From contig NC_085888.1 in NCBI RefSeq assembly GCF_035222375.1, positions 2,046,001-2,110,000 of the forward strand: a DNA stretch of 64,000 bases, read 5' to 3'. Source of the DNA: Podospora pseudocomata. Its lineage: Eukaryota > Ascomycota > Sordariomycetes > Sordariales > Podosporaceae. Of the stretch, positions 1 to 10,596 are shown in pieces; position 1 is the first letter of the stretch; each line of letters opens with the position of its first letter. The notes below the pieces were generated by a model, which saw nothing but the letters and a program-made list of their open reading frames with translations, ran no database searches and had not been told where the DNA came from. The position numbers were made by a program, and so were the translations under genes.

Positions 1-1017
1 GGATTATTCTCAGTCACCAAGCTTTTAACCCACAACTTATCATTTAGTCACCGGCCGCCTGCCGTTCAAAGCCCAGGTGTTCCAATAGCCTCAAGATGGA
101 GTGTGTCATGATTTAACCGCTCTTGCCTGGCACGAGATTCATTCGCCGACGAGATCTAAAACATGAACACATCAAGTTCACAACAGCCGCGTACAATTAT
201 CAGCCTTGACTACGTCTTTTAACGAAACGAAACAGCAACCCTCACACAGTGTTCCTCGTAGTCCTGTCATGAGTGAGGGGTAACAATGAGGGGTTGAGGC
301 TCCAAGTCGTAGCTATCTGGAATACCTACTTCGTAACAGGAGGTGACCCGAGTAAACTACAAGGCCTATTTCATCCCGAGTCTCATTATGTCGACGATCC
401 AACGGCCCGGACCAGTAGGCCAATCCGATGACCTGTATGCCGACGGCAAAGTCATGACAAAGGCGCAATTCTGGCCGCATATCCCACCACCGCCCCGTAG
501 TCATCAGAAAGGCGTACCGATATGTAGGCCAGCCCCATCGGCATCTCAACGCCGTGTTCTCGGAAAGCAGCGGTCCACGGAGCAGCCGATGGCTCCCGAG
601 GAGGGGTTCCCATCCGGGACCAATCATTTTATCGCCATTTCCAGTTCCTACATCTCCATGAATGATGTTATCTCATGCTTGAAGATAAAATAGATACCCA
701 CAACAAATACATCTTGAGCCACTGTGTCATTTGCTTAGTATTTACCTGTCTCGGTGATGCTAACCGTCCGTGTTAGTCTCGAGGTAACCGAGTTAGCATC
801 AGACCAACAAATCTCGTATCACATCTACACATCACCAACACCGACGGGGATAAATGACTGTATTCCGTGACTCATTGTAACCACACTTCTGGCTCATAAG
901 CATTAGGATCACGTATAAGACTCTCGTCATTCTCTCCTACTCACGAGCCTGTTTATACCTATCCTAATCATTTCACAACCCCTCGCCTCCCTTAAGGTCC
1001 CTCACACCACCGCCAAC
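1..1017. other. Intergenic region, no supported gene
   Basis: Two overlapping ORFs of about 100 codons lie on opposite strands at 313-693, but neither has recognisable domains, introns or a good start context, so I do not call a gene. A 10-bp inverted repeat (TGATGCTAAC / GTTAGCATCA) occurs near 755-805. The last 100 bases before 1018 are pyrimidine-rich and probably form the promoter and 5' leader of the next gene. Confidence 0.5.
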
Positions 1018-1883
1018 ATGCCTCGTCAAGACCTCGAATACCCAAAAGAAGCTCACAACACCGTGAAGCGCTACAACCACCTAGGTCAGTCCCCTTTTTT
1101 TTTTCCCCTCCAACCAACACCAACAAACTAACCATCCCCCCAGCTGAATACTCCCTCCGAACAATCCACTCCATAATCAACTCCACCCCCCTCCTCCACA
1201 TCTCCTTCAACACCCCCAACACCCCCTACCCAGCCACAATCCCCATGATCGGCCAAATGGGCTCCTTCGACCGCCCCTCAGCCGACCTAGGCGACGTCCT
1301 AGACCTCTACATCCACGGCTACATCTCGGCCCGCCTCACCAACCTCACCCGCACACCCTCGGGCCTCCCCATCACCGTCTCCGCCTCCACAGTCGACGGC
1401 CTCCTCCTCTCCCTCACCCCCTTCTCCCACGGGTACAACTTCCGCTCCGCCGTCTTGTTCGGACACGCCACCGTCGTGACAGACCCGGCAGAGAAGCTTT
1501 ACGCAATGGAGCTCATCACGAATAAGGTGGTTCCAAACCGGTGGAACGAGGCCCGGACACCGCCGACGGCCGGCGAGATGGCTGCCACGGCGGTGATGAA
1601 AGTCAAGATTGATACCGGCAGCGCCAAGGTGAGGACTGGGCCGCCGAAAGATGACAAGGGTGATTTGGAGAATGAGGAGGTGAGGGAGAAGGTGTGGGTT
1701 GGGACGGTGCCGGTGTACACTGTGCTTGGGGAGCCAAAGGTGGCAGAGTATAATCTGGCAAAGGAGGTGCCAAAGACGTTGGTGGAGTGGAGGAAAGAGG
1801 TGAACCAAGACGCAAAGGTGTATGCTGAGCTCGCAGCGGTGAAAAACTTGGCTCCAGAGAAGAAGAAGCAGGATGACAACTGA
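1018..1883 (+). CDS. Pyridoxamine 5'-phosphate oxidase-like FMN-binding split-barrel protein
   Basis: Two exons, 1018-1084 and 1144-1883, give 268 aa. The intron (59 nt, GTCAGT...CCCCAG) splits a Gly/Ala codon and restores frame, and the ATG at 1018 follows CAAC. After about 20 polar residues the protein reads as a flavin-nucleotide-binding fold: a beta strand LHISFNT, then PYPATIPMIG, then a stretch on the reaction 'SASTVDGLLLSLTPFSHGYNFRSAVLFGHATVV', here quoted only by its parts (TVDGLLL, HGYNFRS, VLFGHATVV), which are typical of the family. A charged Lys/Glu-rich tail ends at KKKQDDN. Family members bind FMN; the substrate of this fungal subfamily is not known to me. The family call is firm, the enzymatic role is not. 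Confidence 0.8.
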
Positions 1884-2099
1884 GCTGTGGTGAAAAATGG
1901 AAAAGTTTTATGCTTGTTTATGAGTCAAGGAAGTATTTGATGATGAAAAAGGGAAGGATCTCCTGAGCTTCCGGTATCCTTGTATGCCAACACGATGAAG
2001 CGTGAATAAACAACATTCAAACAACCCACCCAATGATATACCTCTCAAATGCACCCCTCCATCAAAAGTGACCACGTCTAAACCCCTCTAACCCCCGAT

Positions 2100-3900
2100 C
2101 TATTCCCCATCATCCTTCCCAAGCAACACCAAATTCGCCACATTCATCACCGTAATAATCAACCAAACCAACACCCCAAACCCCGTGATCCACCAACTAT
2201 TCCCCATCCTCACCACCCCCCCTTCCCCCTGCCCACTTCCTCTCCTCAAGAACCTCCTCAGCCGGCCCTTAACCCCCTCCTCCTCCTCCTCCTCCCCCTC
2301 CCCAGCAACCTCCCCCCCCTCCCCCCCAAAATGGCCCCCAAACCTCGCCATCCCCGGCCTGACCATCATATACCTATCCCTCCCTGTAAAATAAATCAAC
2401 GGTGCCGTAATAAAAGGCAAAACCACACTCAGCGCCACCTGGCTCCCATTCAAAGCAGCATCCAACCCCTCCCTCCCCACCGCCGCCGCGATGACAATAC
2501 TAGGCACAACACTGATCCCCCTCGTCACCAACCTCCTCAACCAAGGCCTCATCCTCCACCTCAACGCCCCCTCGCTAACCATCTGCCCAGCTATAGTACA
2601 AACAATCCCGGCACTCACCCCCGAAAACAACAACGCCAACGCAAAAACCGTCCCCGCCACCGGCGCGATGCTCCTAGACAACAAATCATGTATCCCAAAC
2701 AAATCCGCATCCACCGCCTGCCCATACAACGCCGCCCCAGCCACAATCAAAATAGCGCTATTCACAAAAAGCGCAAAACTAAACAGTGCCAGCGCCAGCT
2801 CCGCAACAGAGTACTTCATCGAGTGTCGAATCGCCTCAAGGCTGGGTATATACCCCTTCAACCCATCCTCCTCTTCCCTTTCCCCCTCCCCCGTTGCCGG
2901 CACCAACCCCATCCTCTTGTCAAACTCCCACAACCTAGCCTGCACAACCCCACTCCCCAAATACAAACTATGCGGCATCACCGTCGCCCCCAAGATCCCG
3001 CAAGCCTGATACATCGCCCTCCTCTCCACCAGCTCCCTTGACGGTACATACCCCCTGAACACCTCCCCCACCTCCACCCCCTTGACCATTCCCAACTGCA
3101 AACAAAAACACACCACCACCGCCACCACCAACCCCACGACGAAATACTCAAACATTCTCAGCCCCCTCATCCCCTTTTCCGGTGCGTACCAAATCAGTAT
3201 AAGCAACACCTCTGTTATGCTAAGCGCACACCCCGCCACGAGGGGGATTTGCGGAATCAATAAATTGATCGCTATAGCTGTCCCGATAACCTCGGCGATG
3301 TCGGTGGCAATGATTGCGCCTTCGGCGAGGAGGTAGAGGGGTATGTTTAACCACCACGGCAAAAAGGCCCGGCAGGCCTCGGCTAGGTTGAGGCCGGAGA
3401 CGGTGCCGAGTTTGATGGAGAGGGCTTGGAGGAATATGGCAAAGATGTTGCTGAGCAAGACGATGAAGAGGAGCTTGAACTGGTAGGAGGAGCCGGCTGC
3501 GATGTCGGTTGCGTAGTTGCCTGGGTCGACTGCATTCCGGGGTTGTTAACATGCTGATGAAACGGAAAGGGGGACGGGGCTTACTATAAGCAACAGCAAC
3601 CATGAACCCTGGGCCGACAAACTTTGCAAAGGTAACAACCGTTTTTTTGAGGTTGGACATTTTGGACTTAAAAGAGGAGGAGGTTGTTGTTATTGTTGTT
3701 GGTGGTAAGGGGGATGGCGGGGGCGCGGTGCAAAGGCGCTGGTGGAGGGAGCGGATTAGGGGTAGGGCGTCGCCTTCGGGGTTGGGGAGGGTCGTTTTGC
3801 TGGTGTTATTAGGGGTAGGGTCGTCTGCGGTGCTGATGACTGGGGTAGAGACAGCCGGGCTTCCGCCTCCGGGGTCATCGGGAACGGCGGTGGTGGCCAT
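2100..3900 (-). CDS. Nramp-family divalent metal transporter (Smf type)
   Basis: On the minus strand, exon 1 is 3585-3900 and exon 2 is 2100-3529, joined over a 55-nt intron to give 581 aa. The splice rebuilds the Nramp hallmark in transmembrane segment 1, AYIDPGNYATD, so the model is well supported. About eleven hydrophobic segments follow. The motif near MPHSLYLGSG matches the conserved MPHN/MPHS region of TM6. The N-terminal 75 residues are Pro/Ser/Thr-rich and cytosolic. Family members carry Mn2+, Fe2+ and related ions with protons across plasma or endosomal/vacuolar membranes; yeast Smf1-3 are the relatives. A poly-Glu loop (EGEEEEEEG) lies before the last segment. The gene is tail-to-tail with the FMN-binding gene, about 216 nt apart. 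Confidence 0.9.
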
Positions 3901-4886
3901 TGTGGCCTATCTCTGTTCTGTGCGAGATTGCTGTCGTGGGATGATGGTTCGTGATGGCAGCTACTATCGTCCAAGTTCGTCGTCGGCGTTCGCGATGTCG
4001 CACTCGACGATTGTACAGCGTCAAGGCAGCAGACAAAAAGCGCACCTTCTTGATGTTCCAGTCAAAAAGATCACGAGAAGGGACGAAAATCAAGAGCAAG
4101 GCGGACACCCGCTCACCCAACCGCGGAGTTTTCCCCGAGCCACTCAAACCCCTCGCTATTTTCCCTAAACAGAGAAGGGACGACTGAGTACACTCGGGTA
4201 GGTGTGTAACATGCGGCTCTCGCTCATCAGACTTCCGGATTCGGAGCTAGAAGACGAAAGTCAAGCCTGCAACAGTCAGCCACAGCCACCAGATGGGGAT
4301 CAAGAAACAAATTGTCACCTGGGGAAGCCTCCAAAATGATGCCGTCATGCCCCAAAGCTAACGATTTAGCAGACATGTCCAACTGCAGTGTCGTCAACAG
4401 GGTCCGTGTAGCGCAAACCTTGTGTCTGTGATGCTGCTGTGTCCGAGGCCCTGCATATGTCGGACATTTTCCGGCATAGAATGGTTGAGAGACCAAAAAG
4501 ATATGGGCAAATAGATCATGTTCAATCTATCTGAATATCTAACTTGTCTGGTTTGGTTTCGTTGGGCCAGTTGATGACCAGCGACATCGGGCCGGCCCTC
4601 CTCGTAGGTAGGTAACCCTCGGAATGGCCGGTCCTCTGTCGGGTGCTCCTGCACCACAACCACCATCGTTGAGGGGAGAGATCCCTTATCCATATCATTT
4701 CTGCCAAATAACCTGGCATTAAATAATTCCTGCTCGCTGGGCCGCAAGGGCCGTCTGCAAAATGCGTCATCAAAAGCGTCGAGAATGCAGACGGCGTGCC
4801 CTGCCGGCTGCCGGATCTGTTCCGAAGCCCAGCGCTTCTCCCGCGTCTAGTACACCTGGGCTGCTTCCGCCGTGGCAGCAGCAAGC
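3901..4886. other. Intergenic region between Nramp and Opi3 genes
   Basis: This holds the Nramp promoter (just above 3901) and the 3' side of the Opi3-like gene. Minus-strand ORFs of 89-120 codons at 4227-4884 overlap one another in different frames and show no family signature. They may be UTR or chance. Confidence 0.45.
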
Positions 4887-5656
4887 TTAGAGCTCCTTCT
4901 TCTCCTCGTAGCCACCGGCCTTGGCCCTCTCACGCTCGCGCTTGGCATAGATGCCGGAGGTGAAGGGGTTCTCGAACTGGATGGCGATAATGTAGACAAT
5001 GAGGACGTGGAGAGTCAGAAGGATACCGGCGGGCTTTCCGTAGAGCAGAGCGCTGCCGAGGAAGCTCATGGTGGAACCGTAGTACATGGGGGCGCTGGTG
5101 ATGTTGAAGGGGAAGCCGGTGACCATCTTGTCCATCAGGATGCCAAAGTAGTCACCCAGGAAGGTGCCAGTGATGCCAAGCTGCCATGTCGAAGAGATAA
5201 CCAAGATGTTTCCAAGAGCCAAGAGAGCGTAGGCAGCGTAGGTGACATTCTCGCCCTCGAGGGCGGGGTGCGATGGCTGGTCACGGAGGGCACGCTCGTA
5301 GAGGAAGTCGCGGACGAGGCCGAGAGAGAAGATGGTGGCGGCGAGAGCGTAGCATCCTTTTTGGGCGCTGCCAAAGGCACGAGTGATGAAGTGGTCACGG
5401 TACTCCTTGCGGGCAACGATGCTGTTCGGAGTTGAGCTGTTAGCAGCAGTCGGATGGCGTTGGATCCAAAGGGAGGAGAGAGCTCACTTCCAGAAGGTAG
5501 GGTTGAAGGCAATGGCAGCAGCAGAGACTATCGCAGCGGTCAGAGATGATCGTCCGGCATAGCTATTGGGCACAAGCGCATGAACATACTGAAGAAGCTG
5601 CGCTGGTTGAAGTCAACGTAGTCGACGAACTCGGTGAGAAGCTGAGGGATAGACAT
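4887..5656 (-). CDS. OPI3: Phosphatidyl-N-methylethanolamine N-methyltransferase (Opi3/PEMT type)
   Basis: Three minus-strand exons, 5590-5656, 5488-5527 and 4887-5421, give 213 aa, close to the ~206 aa of yeast Opi3. Both introns (62 and 66 nt) have GTATGT/GTGAGC donors and restore frame. The protein has several membrane segments. Two blocks identify the family: YYGSTMSFLGSALLYGKPAG, the SAM-binding region with its GKPAG turn, and the C-terminal AIQFENPFTSGIYAKR, which carries the second conserved acidic residue. The enzyme does the last two SAM-dependent methylations from phosphatidylethanolamine to phosphatidylcholine in the ER. A Lys/Arg/Glu-rich end (EEKKEL) may help ER retention; that is inference. 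Confidence 0.9.
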
Positions 5657-6144
5657 GATGGGCAGATCTGGCAGTGGTATTCTCAACAAGATGGAATTTG
5701 CAGAGGGAAAAGAACAAGTAAAAAGAAGCTTGTGATCACGAGTGGCACAGATCACAGGTGGATGTGGATGGACGCGGGCAGAAAGAAGCTACCCGGGCTG
5801 TCCCCGTTAAAAAATTGTGTGATGCTGTTTGCTCCACAAAAGCTTCTCAAAGCGTCATCGTCCCCCCCACACTCTTCCCTGCGGCAGGCAAACGCTCAAA
5901 TGACAGGGGTAGCTACAGCGGTCCGACCCCGCTGTTCCCAACCTGGCGCGGCGGGACCAAGAGCTCCTTGATGTCGCATCTCAAAACCAACCACCAGCCA
6001 ATCATTCCAAGTCTTGGACATAAATGAGACCAGATTGCGCTTCACTCATCGATTGAACATCATGGAATAACCTCACTCGTTCTTTTTTCTCGTCTTGTAT
6101 TTGTTTACTGTCGTGCTTCGATGAGACCTTGATGACCACAAGCC
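5657..6144. other. Divergent promoter region, Opi3 / spermidine-synthase-like gene
   Basis: About 490 nt separate the two divergent starts. It should hold both promoters. I see no convincing UAS_INO (CATGTGAAAT-like) element and no gene. Confidence 0.45.
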
Positions 6145-8073
6145 ATGGCGCCTAAACAACGTAAACCCACCCCAGGGTCCTCCTCAGCTTCGGGGTCCTC
6201 CCCCGCAAAAGCCATCCCCCATATCGACCCCAACAGTTCCTTCACCCCCGAATCTTTCGAGAAGGAACTCAAGTCTCTCGCTCAAAAAGCACAGTCTGAG
6301 ACAACCTTGCATTACTTGACAGAGCAATCCATCATCTATCTCAAATCAGCCGCCTTGCTCTCCCTCATTGCGCTGTACTCCACCGTCTCTCAGCTCAATC
6401 TCTCCCCAACTTACGGCTCCATTCCATCATCAAAATGGCACTCCAAGCTTATCATGGCCGGGTGTTTCGCTGGATGGTCAACTAACCTCACTCTCAACCG
6501 GGTCTTGCCGTTCAAGCCCGAGAAGCTATTGCCCCTGCTGGCTGTTTATGTCCCCGTCGTCCAGTTCTTCTTGGGGAAGGTCAGCTCAACACTGACGGCA
6601 CAATGGGGACCTTTGATCACGGAGGGACTGACGCTATTACCACTGGTGACAATCAGTGCGGCTTGTGTGGCTACCTACCTCGAGGGTGCAGATTTGCCTG
6701 GCTTCTTGCCAAGCTGGATTCGGGACGCCTTGCCAGGACTGGGCGGTTATGGGTTTTACAAGCTTTCAGAAAAGATTCTGGGCGGGTTGGCTGAGGAGCA
6801 TATTGGACAGTCAGTGTTAAACACAAGAGTGGGCATGGAGCTGGCATTGGCCGGAAGTTATGCGGCTTTGGCGCCATCAAAGTTGCTGGTTTTTGCTTTG
6901 CCAGCCCTTTTGCATACTGCGCTGCTGAACACACATCTTCCTACTGGAAATGCGCTTGCGAAGTTAAACAAGGGTTTGGAGAGCGTTGGTTATGTGGTTT
7001 TGGACAGGAAGGAGAGTTTGACGGGATACGTCTCGGTTGTGGACAGCCCGAAGGAGGGATACAGGGTCATGAGATGTGATCACTCTTTGTTGGGTGGTGA
7101 GTGGGTCAAGTTCTTGAACCAGGGACAGTTCAAGGGCAACCAGGTTGCTGAGCCTATTTATGGTGTTTTTGCCATGCTCGAGGCAGTGAGATTGGTCAAG
7201 ACCACTGAGAAGATCAAGGATCATGAGGCGAAAGCTCTCGTCATGTAAGTGATGTTGCTGTCTGTGGCTCCATGGACGGTGGAAAGCTAACATTCATCAG
7301 CGGTCTCGGCATCGGCACCACCCCCGCTGCTCTTGTGGCACATGGCATCGACACCACTGTCGTCGAAATCGATCCTGTGGTGCACGAATTTGCCCTCGAA
7401 TATTTCCAGCTCCCCAAGAACCATACCGCTGTCATTGAGGATGCGGTCACTTACACCTCCCGTCTGGCAGCTGACGAAAAAGGGCAGCGCTTCGATTACA
7501 TCGTCCATGACGTCTTCACCGGTGGCGCTGAACCCATTCCCCTCTTTACTCTCGAGTTCCTCCAGAACCTGAACGCGCTGCTCAAGCCAAACGGAGTCAT
7601 TGCCATCGTACGTAACACATTCTTATTTTACTCTTGCTAACTTGCTAACACCATGGCAGAACTACGCCGGAGACTTCGCCCTCCCCCCACCCCGCATCGT
7701 CACCAACACTATCCGCTCTGTCTTCCCCGCTTGCCGTGCCTTCCGTGAGCACCCGCGCGACATGGAGGATTTCACCAAGAACCAGAGGGACTTCACCAAC
7801 ATGGTCATGTTCTGCACCAAGGATCCTTCTGGAGAAGTCAAGTTCAGGCATCCTAACAACAGAGACCTGCTAAACAGCCCGTCGAGACAAGCGTTCTTGT
7901 ATCCTCAGCATGAAGTCAAAGAGGAGGACTTTGTCAAGGCTGAGGGAGAGGCTGAGGGAGTGTTGAGGGCGAATGATACCGAGAGATTGGTCAAGTGGCA
8001 TGAAAGCAGTGCAATGGGGCACTGGGGCATCATGAGAACTGTGTTGCCGGATGCGGTTTGGGAGGAGTGGTGA
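6145..8073 (+). CDS. Membrane protein with a C-terminal spermidine-synthase-like domain
   Basis: Exons 6145-7244, 7301-7607 and 7660-8073 give 606 aa; both introns (56 and 52 nt) keep frame. The first ~70 residues are polar. Residues ~55-270 contain several hydrophobic helices. From about residue 280 the chain resembles the polyamine-synthase fold: a strand with VVLDRKESLTGYVSVVD, then HSLLGGEW. The Rossmann glycine loop GLGIGTTPAAL starts at residue 368 and is followed by TTVVEIDP, whose acidic residue normally binds the nucleotide ribose, and by DYIVHDVF. Fungi carry such fused forms next to the true soluble spermidine synthase, so the real substrate is unknown. It could be a SAM-dependent methyltransferase-like or aminopropyltransferase-like enzyme. 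Confidence 0.8.
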
Positions 8074-8728
8074 GTGTTGGTCGAGGATATTTGTTGTAAA
8101 TTCTGTGTAAAAGGGACTTGGGGAGGTAATTTCTGTTATGTCACCGTGCTGGCTTTGGATGTTGTGCGTTTGGTTAGTTTGGCGAAGCTGAACTGAGGGG
8201 CGTTGGGGCGTTCTTCGTTTGTTGGGTATGTCGCTATCGGAACATTGTTGGATATCGTCGGGTTGAGCAATCCTTTCATGCTTGTCTATGATTCCCAACG
8301 TCTTGCCAGCGGACTGAAAGATCAGCTAGCTCGCTTTGCAGCTGCTTCCCTCCTGGTCAGGAGCTATGTGGTCCCGTGTCGCCAAACCCACTACTGTTTC
8401 TCCCAGCCAGCAGCTCAGTTTCCACCTGACAAAGAGGTTTCTATCAAAGCGCCATCATTCTGCCAATTGCAGCTCACCACAAACGCTGCCACCAAACAAG
8501 TTCCAATGCCAAACTCTCATGGTACACCGTACGCTTTCACCCTGTTGCCAGCAAGCAATCAACGCTTGTTAGGAAGTGGTGACGTAAAGCAGACACCGCC
8601 TGGGCCCCCGGTAAAGAGCATATAATTCCCCAGCTGCCCCCGCTCAATCCATCCATCCACTGCATCCTGAACAGGGTTGACCAAATCAGATACCCCTCTC
8701 ATCCCCTCGATTTATCGACCAATTGATC

Positions 8729-9144
8729 ATGCTGGCTCGAAGTTTTAGAAAAATCACATCTCAACAACACAGACATCTACCTCATCCACCAGATCCCACC
8801 TCATCTTGCCTAACCACCTCACCTCACCTTCCACCCAACAACAATTCACCTTACACGACTGGACCCCGAGCATCCGTGAATCAGCAAAGGAGAATGGGCC
8901 AAGGAGGAGTTAGGGACAGGAGTTCAATTAGGGTGTGTAAACCCCAATGGTGCGTTACTAACCTACAAACTTTGCTAACTTGACCCTGGAATGTGTCAGA
9001 GCTCTGGTATGGAGTTGGTCTGAGAGACAGGAGGCTATCATATCATCCTTCACCTCGGCTGGACTTTATCCAGTGCAGCAGGCTCAGGATGAGGCGTCAC
9101 CTAGCAGCCACAATACCGCTCCAAATCCAAGGCCATATATCTAG
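8729..9144 (+). pseudogene. Decayed coding fragment with a preserved intron
   Basis: One frame reads sensibly through LEKSHLNNTDIYLIHQ (8735-8790 region), then, after stops, ISKGEWAKEELGTGVQLG up to 8932. A 67-nt intron (8933-8999, GTGTGT donor, GCTAACT branch, GTCAG acceptor) joins it in frame to ALVWSWSERQEAIISSF and on to a stop at 9142. The LNNTDIYLIH stretch faintly recalls the NTDYIDLYLIH strand of aldo/keto reductases, but nothing else supports that family. At least two in-frame stops precede the intron. I cannot name the parent gene. Confidence 0.35.
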
Positions 9145-9687
9145 CCCGTCAGCTCTACATTTGAGTACCAGTATGTGAGTCTAGCAGAATTGTGATGAGC
9201 GCGTTGGTTGTGGTGGTTGGGGGGCTAATAATGGGTTAGGGCGGGATGCCTGGACGAATACCTACTGGCTAATGGAATGCGCCTTCGGAGCAACGCTGTG
9301 CACATCGTAGTTGGTCCTTGGCTTGAGCTATCAGACATCTTGCCAACTAAACAAGCACACCGCATTCGACATCCTCAGAATTGCAGCTTCGTCCGCAAAA
9401 TTCAGGCCGCCTTTGTCTGCGTTCAACCTACCAACCAGCGTATTTGACGCCACAGTTAGCACCAAACGAAGTATGGCTACCTGTATATATTGATCTTCTT
9501 CATTTTTGTTTCCACCTACTTACTCGCCAACGGAAGAGGTCTTGCTATACAGGATCGTCTCCACTGCAGAATAATGCCGCACGAGTGTCTGCTCCGGCGA
9601 CTCTGAATCTGGCAGACTTAGCCTTTACCAGGACCAGCCTCCCTCCAGTCTCTTGAATCATACACCATACACCTGTATCGTTTCAAG

Positions 9688-9801
9688 CGCGGTCGTGATG
9701 ACTACGAAAGAAACCTCCGACAACTTGCAATTCTCATGACGACTATCTCGTCACTGGGCAAGCCCAACGGCACCACTTTTACTTCTCGGGGATTTCACAA
9801 C
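9688..9801 (+). pseudogene. Cys-motif domain remnant, copy A
   Basis: The frame reads RGRDDYERNLRQLAILM and then PNGTTFTSRGF, closely matching the copy at 13829 (RDECERNLRRLAILM, PNGATVTP). The second cysteine is replaced by Tyr and the C-terminal DW/HTGRP half is missing. No start codon fits. It is a broken member of the family whose best copy is at 15497-16015. Confidence 0.55.
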
Positions 9802-9989
9802 TTACCTTATTTCACCATCAACACACATCAGTGCCTATATAGAACCCCCTTTTTCCTATGTCAAATGGTAGCCGCACTCTGACGGTCTCCAGTAACCACC
9901 AACATCCATACCGTCTTACCTTATTTTTTCTACCATACAAGCCAACCGCTTCCACCGATGCCACCTCTGCGGATATCCTCCACCAAGCA

Positions 9990-10596
9990 CCGAGTGTTCA
10001 GCTTTTCCCAGCACCAAGATCTGCTTCAGGATGCCAAATAACTACTTGAAACAGAACCATCGGGAGATGTTGTTCCCCTGGTTGAATGGGTCAACCTCCG
10101 GTTGGCAAGACATCGTCTTACCAAGAACCAGGAGGAAGTTGGATTTCTTGTTGAGTCTGGGGCCAATTACATGCGGGGGAGACTTTTCTTTCCCATTCAT
10201 TTATTCCTACCTACTTTACCTTAGTTGCCAGTGCCGCTTTCCTTCAAAGAGAGAACCGGTAACAAGAGCCCGATACACAAGCTGAACAACTGGAGCAAGC
10301 ACTACCTTCGCGACGTCAACCTCGGGACAGGCGTGTCATGGCAGTACGATGCACTCTGTCAGGATATGCTCCCAGGCTCAACAGGACCCTTTGGCGGAAC
10401 TTTTCCAGAGTCGCGGCAACTAATTTACCAACTACGTGTTTTATCGAGACACATTTTCGACAGAGGAGCTGATGGCCAAAAGACTTCCTCTGAAACGGAC
10501 CTGGGAACTGATGGATAATGAGATTCTTGTTCAGTTCAAGATTCAAGGCGCGGGCCGCAGGGATACCTACCTGGCCTTTCCATACCTACCCTGGGC
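9990..10596 (+). pseudogene. Possible decayed gene of unknown family
   Basis: Codon-like stretches appear in different frames: HQDLLQDAK, a TAA, then LLETEPSGDVVPLVEWVN and LTKNQEEVGFLVESG (to ~10175), and later EELMAKRLPLKRTWELMDNE near 10465-10530. The TAA at about 10037 could be a former CAA. No domain is recognised. It may be a gene broken by frameshifts and stops, or a chance run. Confidence 0.22.

Noticed and set aside
2185-3336. Several plus-strand ORFs opposite the Nramp gene.
   Set aside because: Antisense shadows of a well-supported transporter exon, Pro/His-rich from composition.
4394-4747. A 117-codon minus-strand ORF downstream of the Opi3-like gene.
   Set aside because: It overlaps other ORFs in two frames, has no family signature, and may be 3' UTR.
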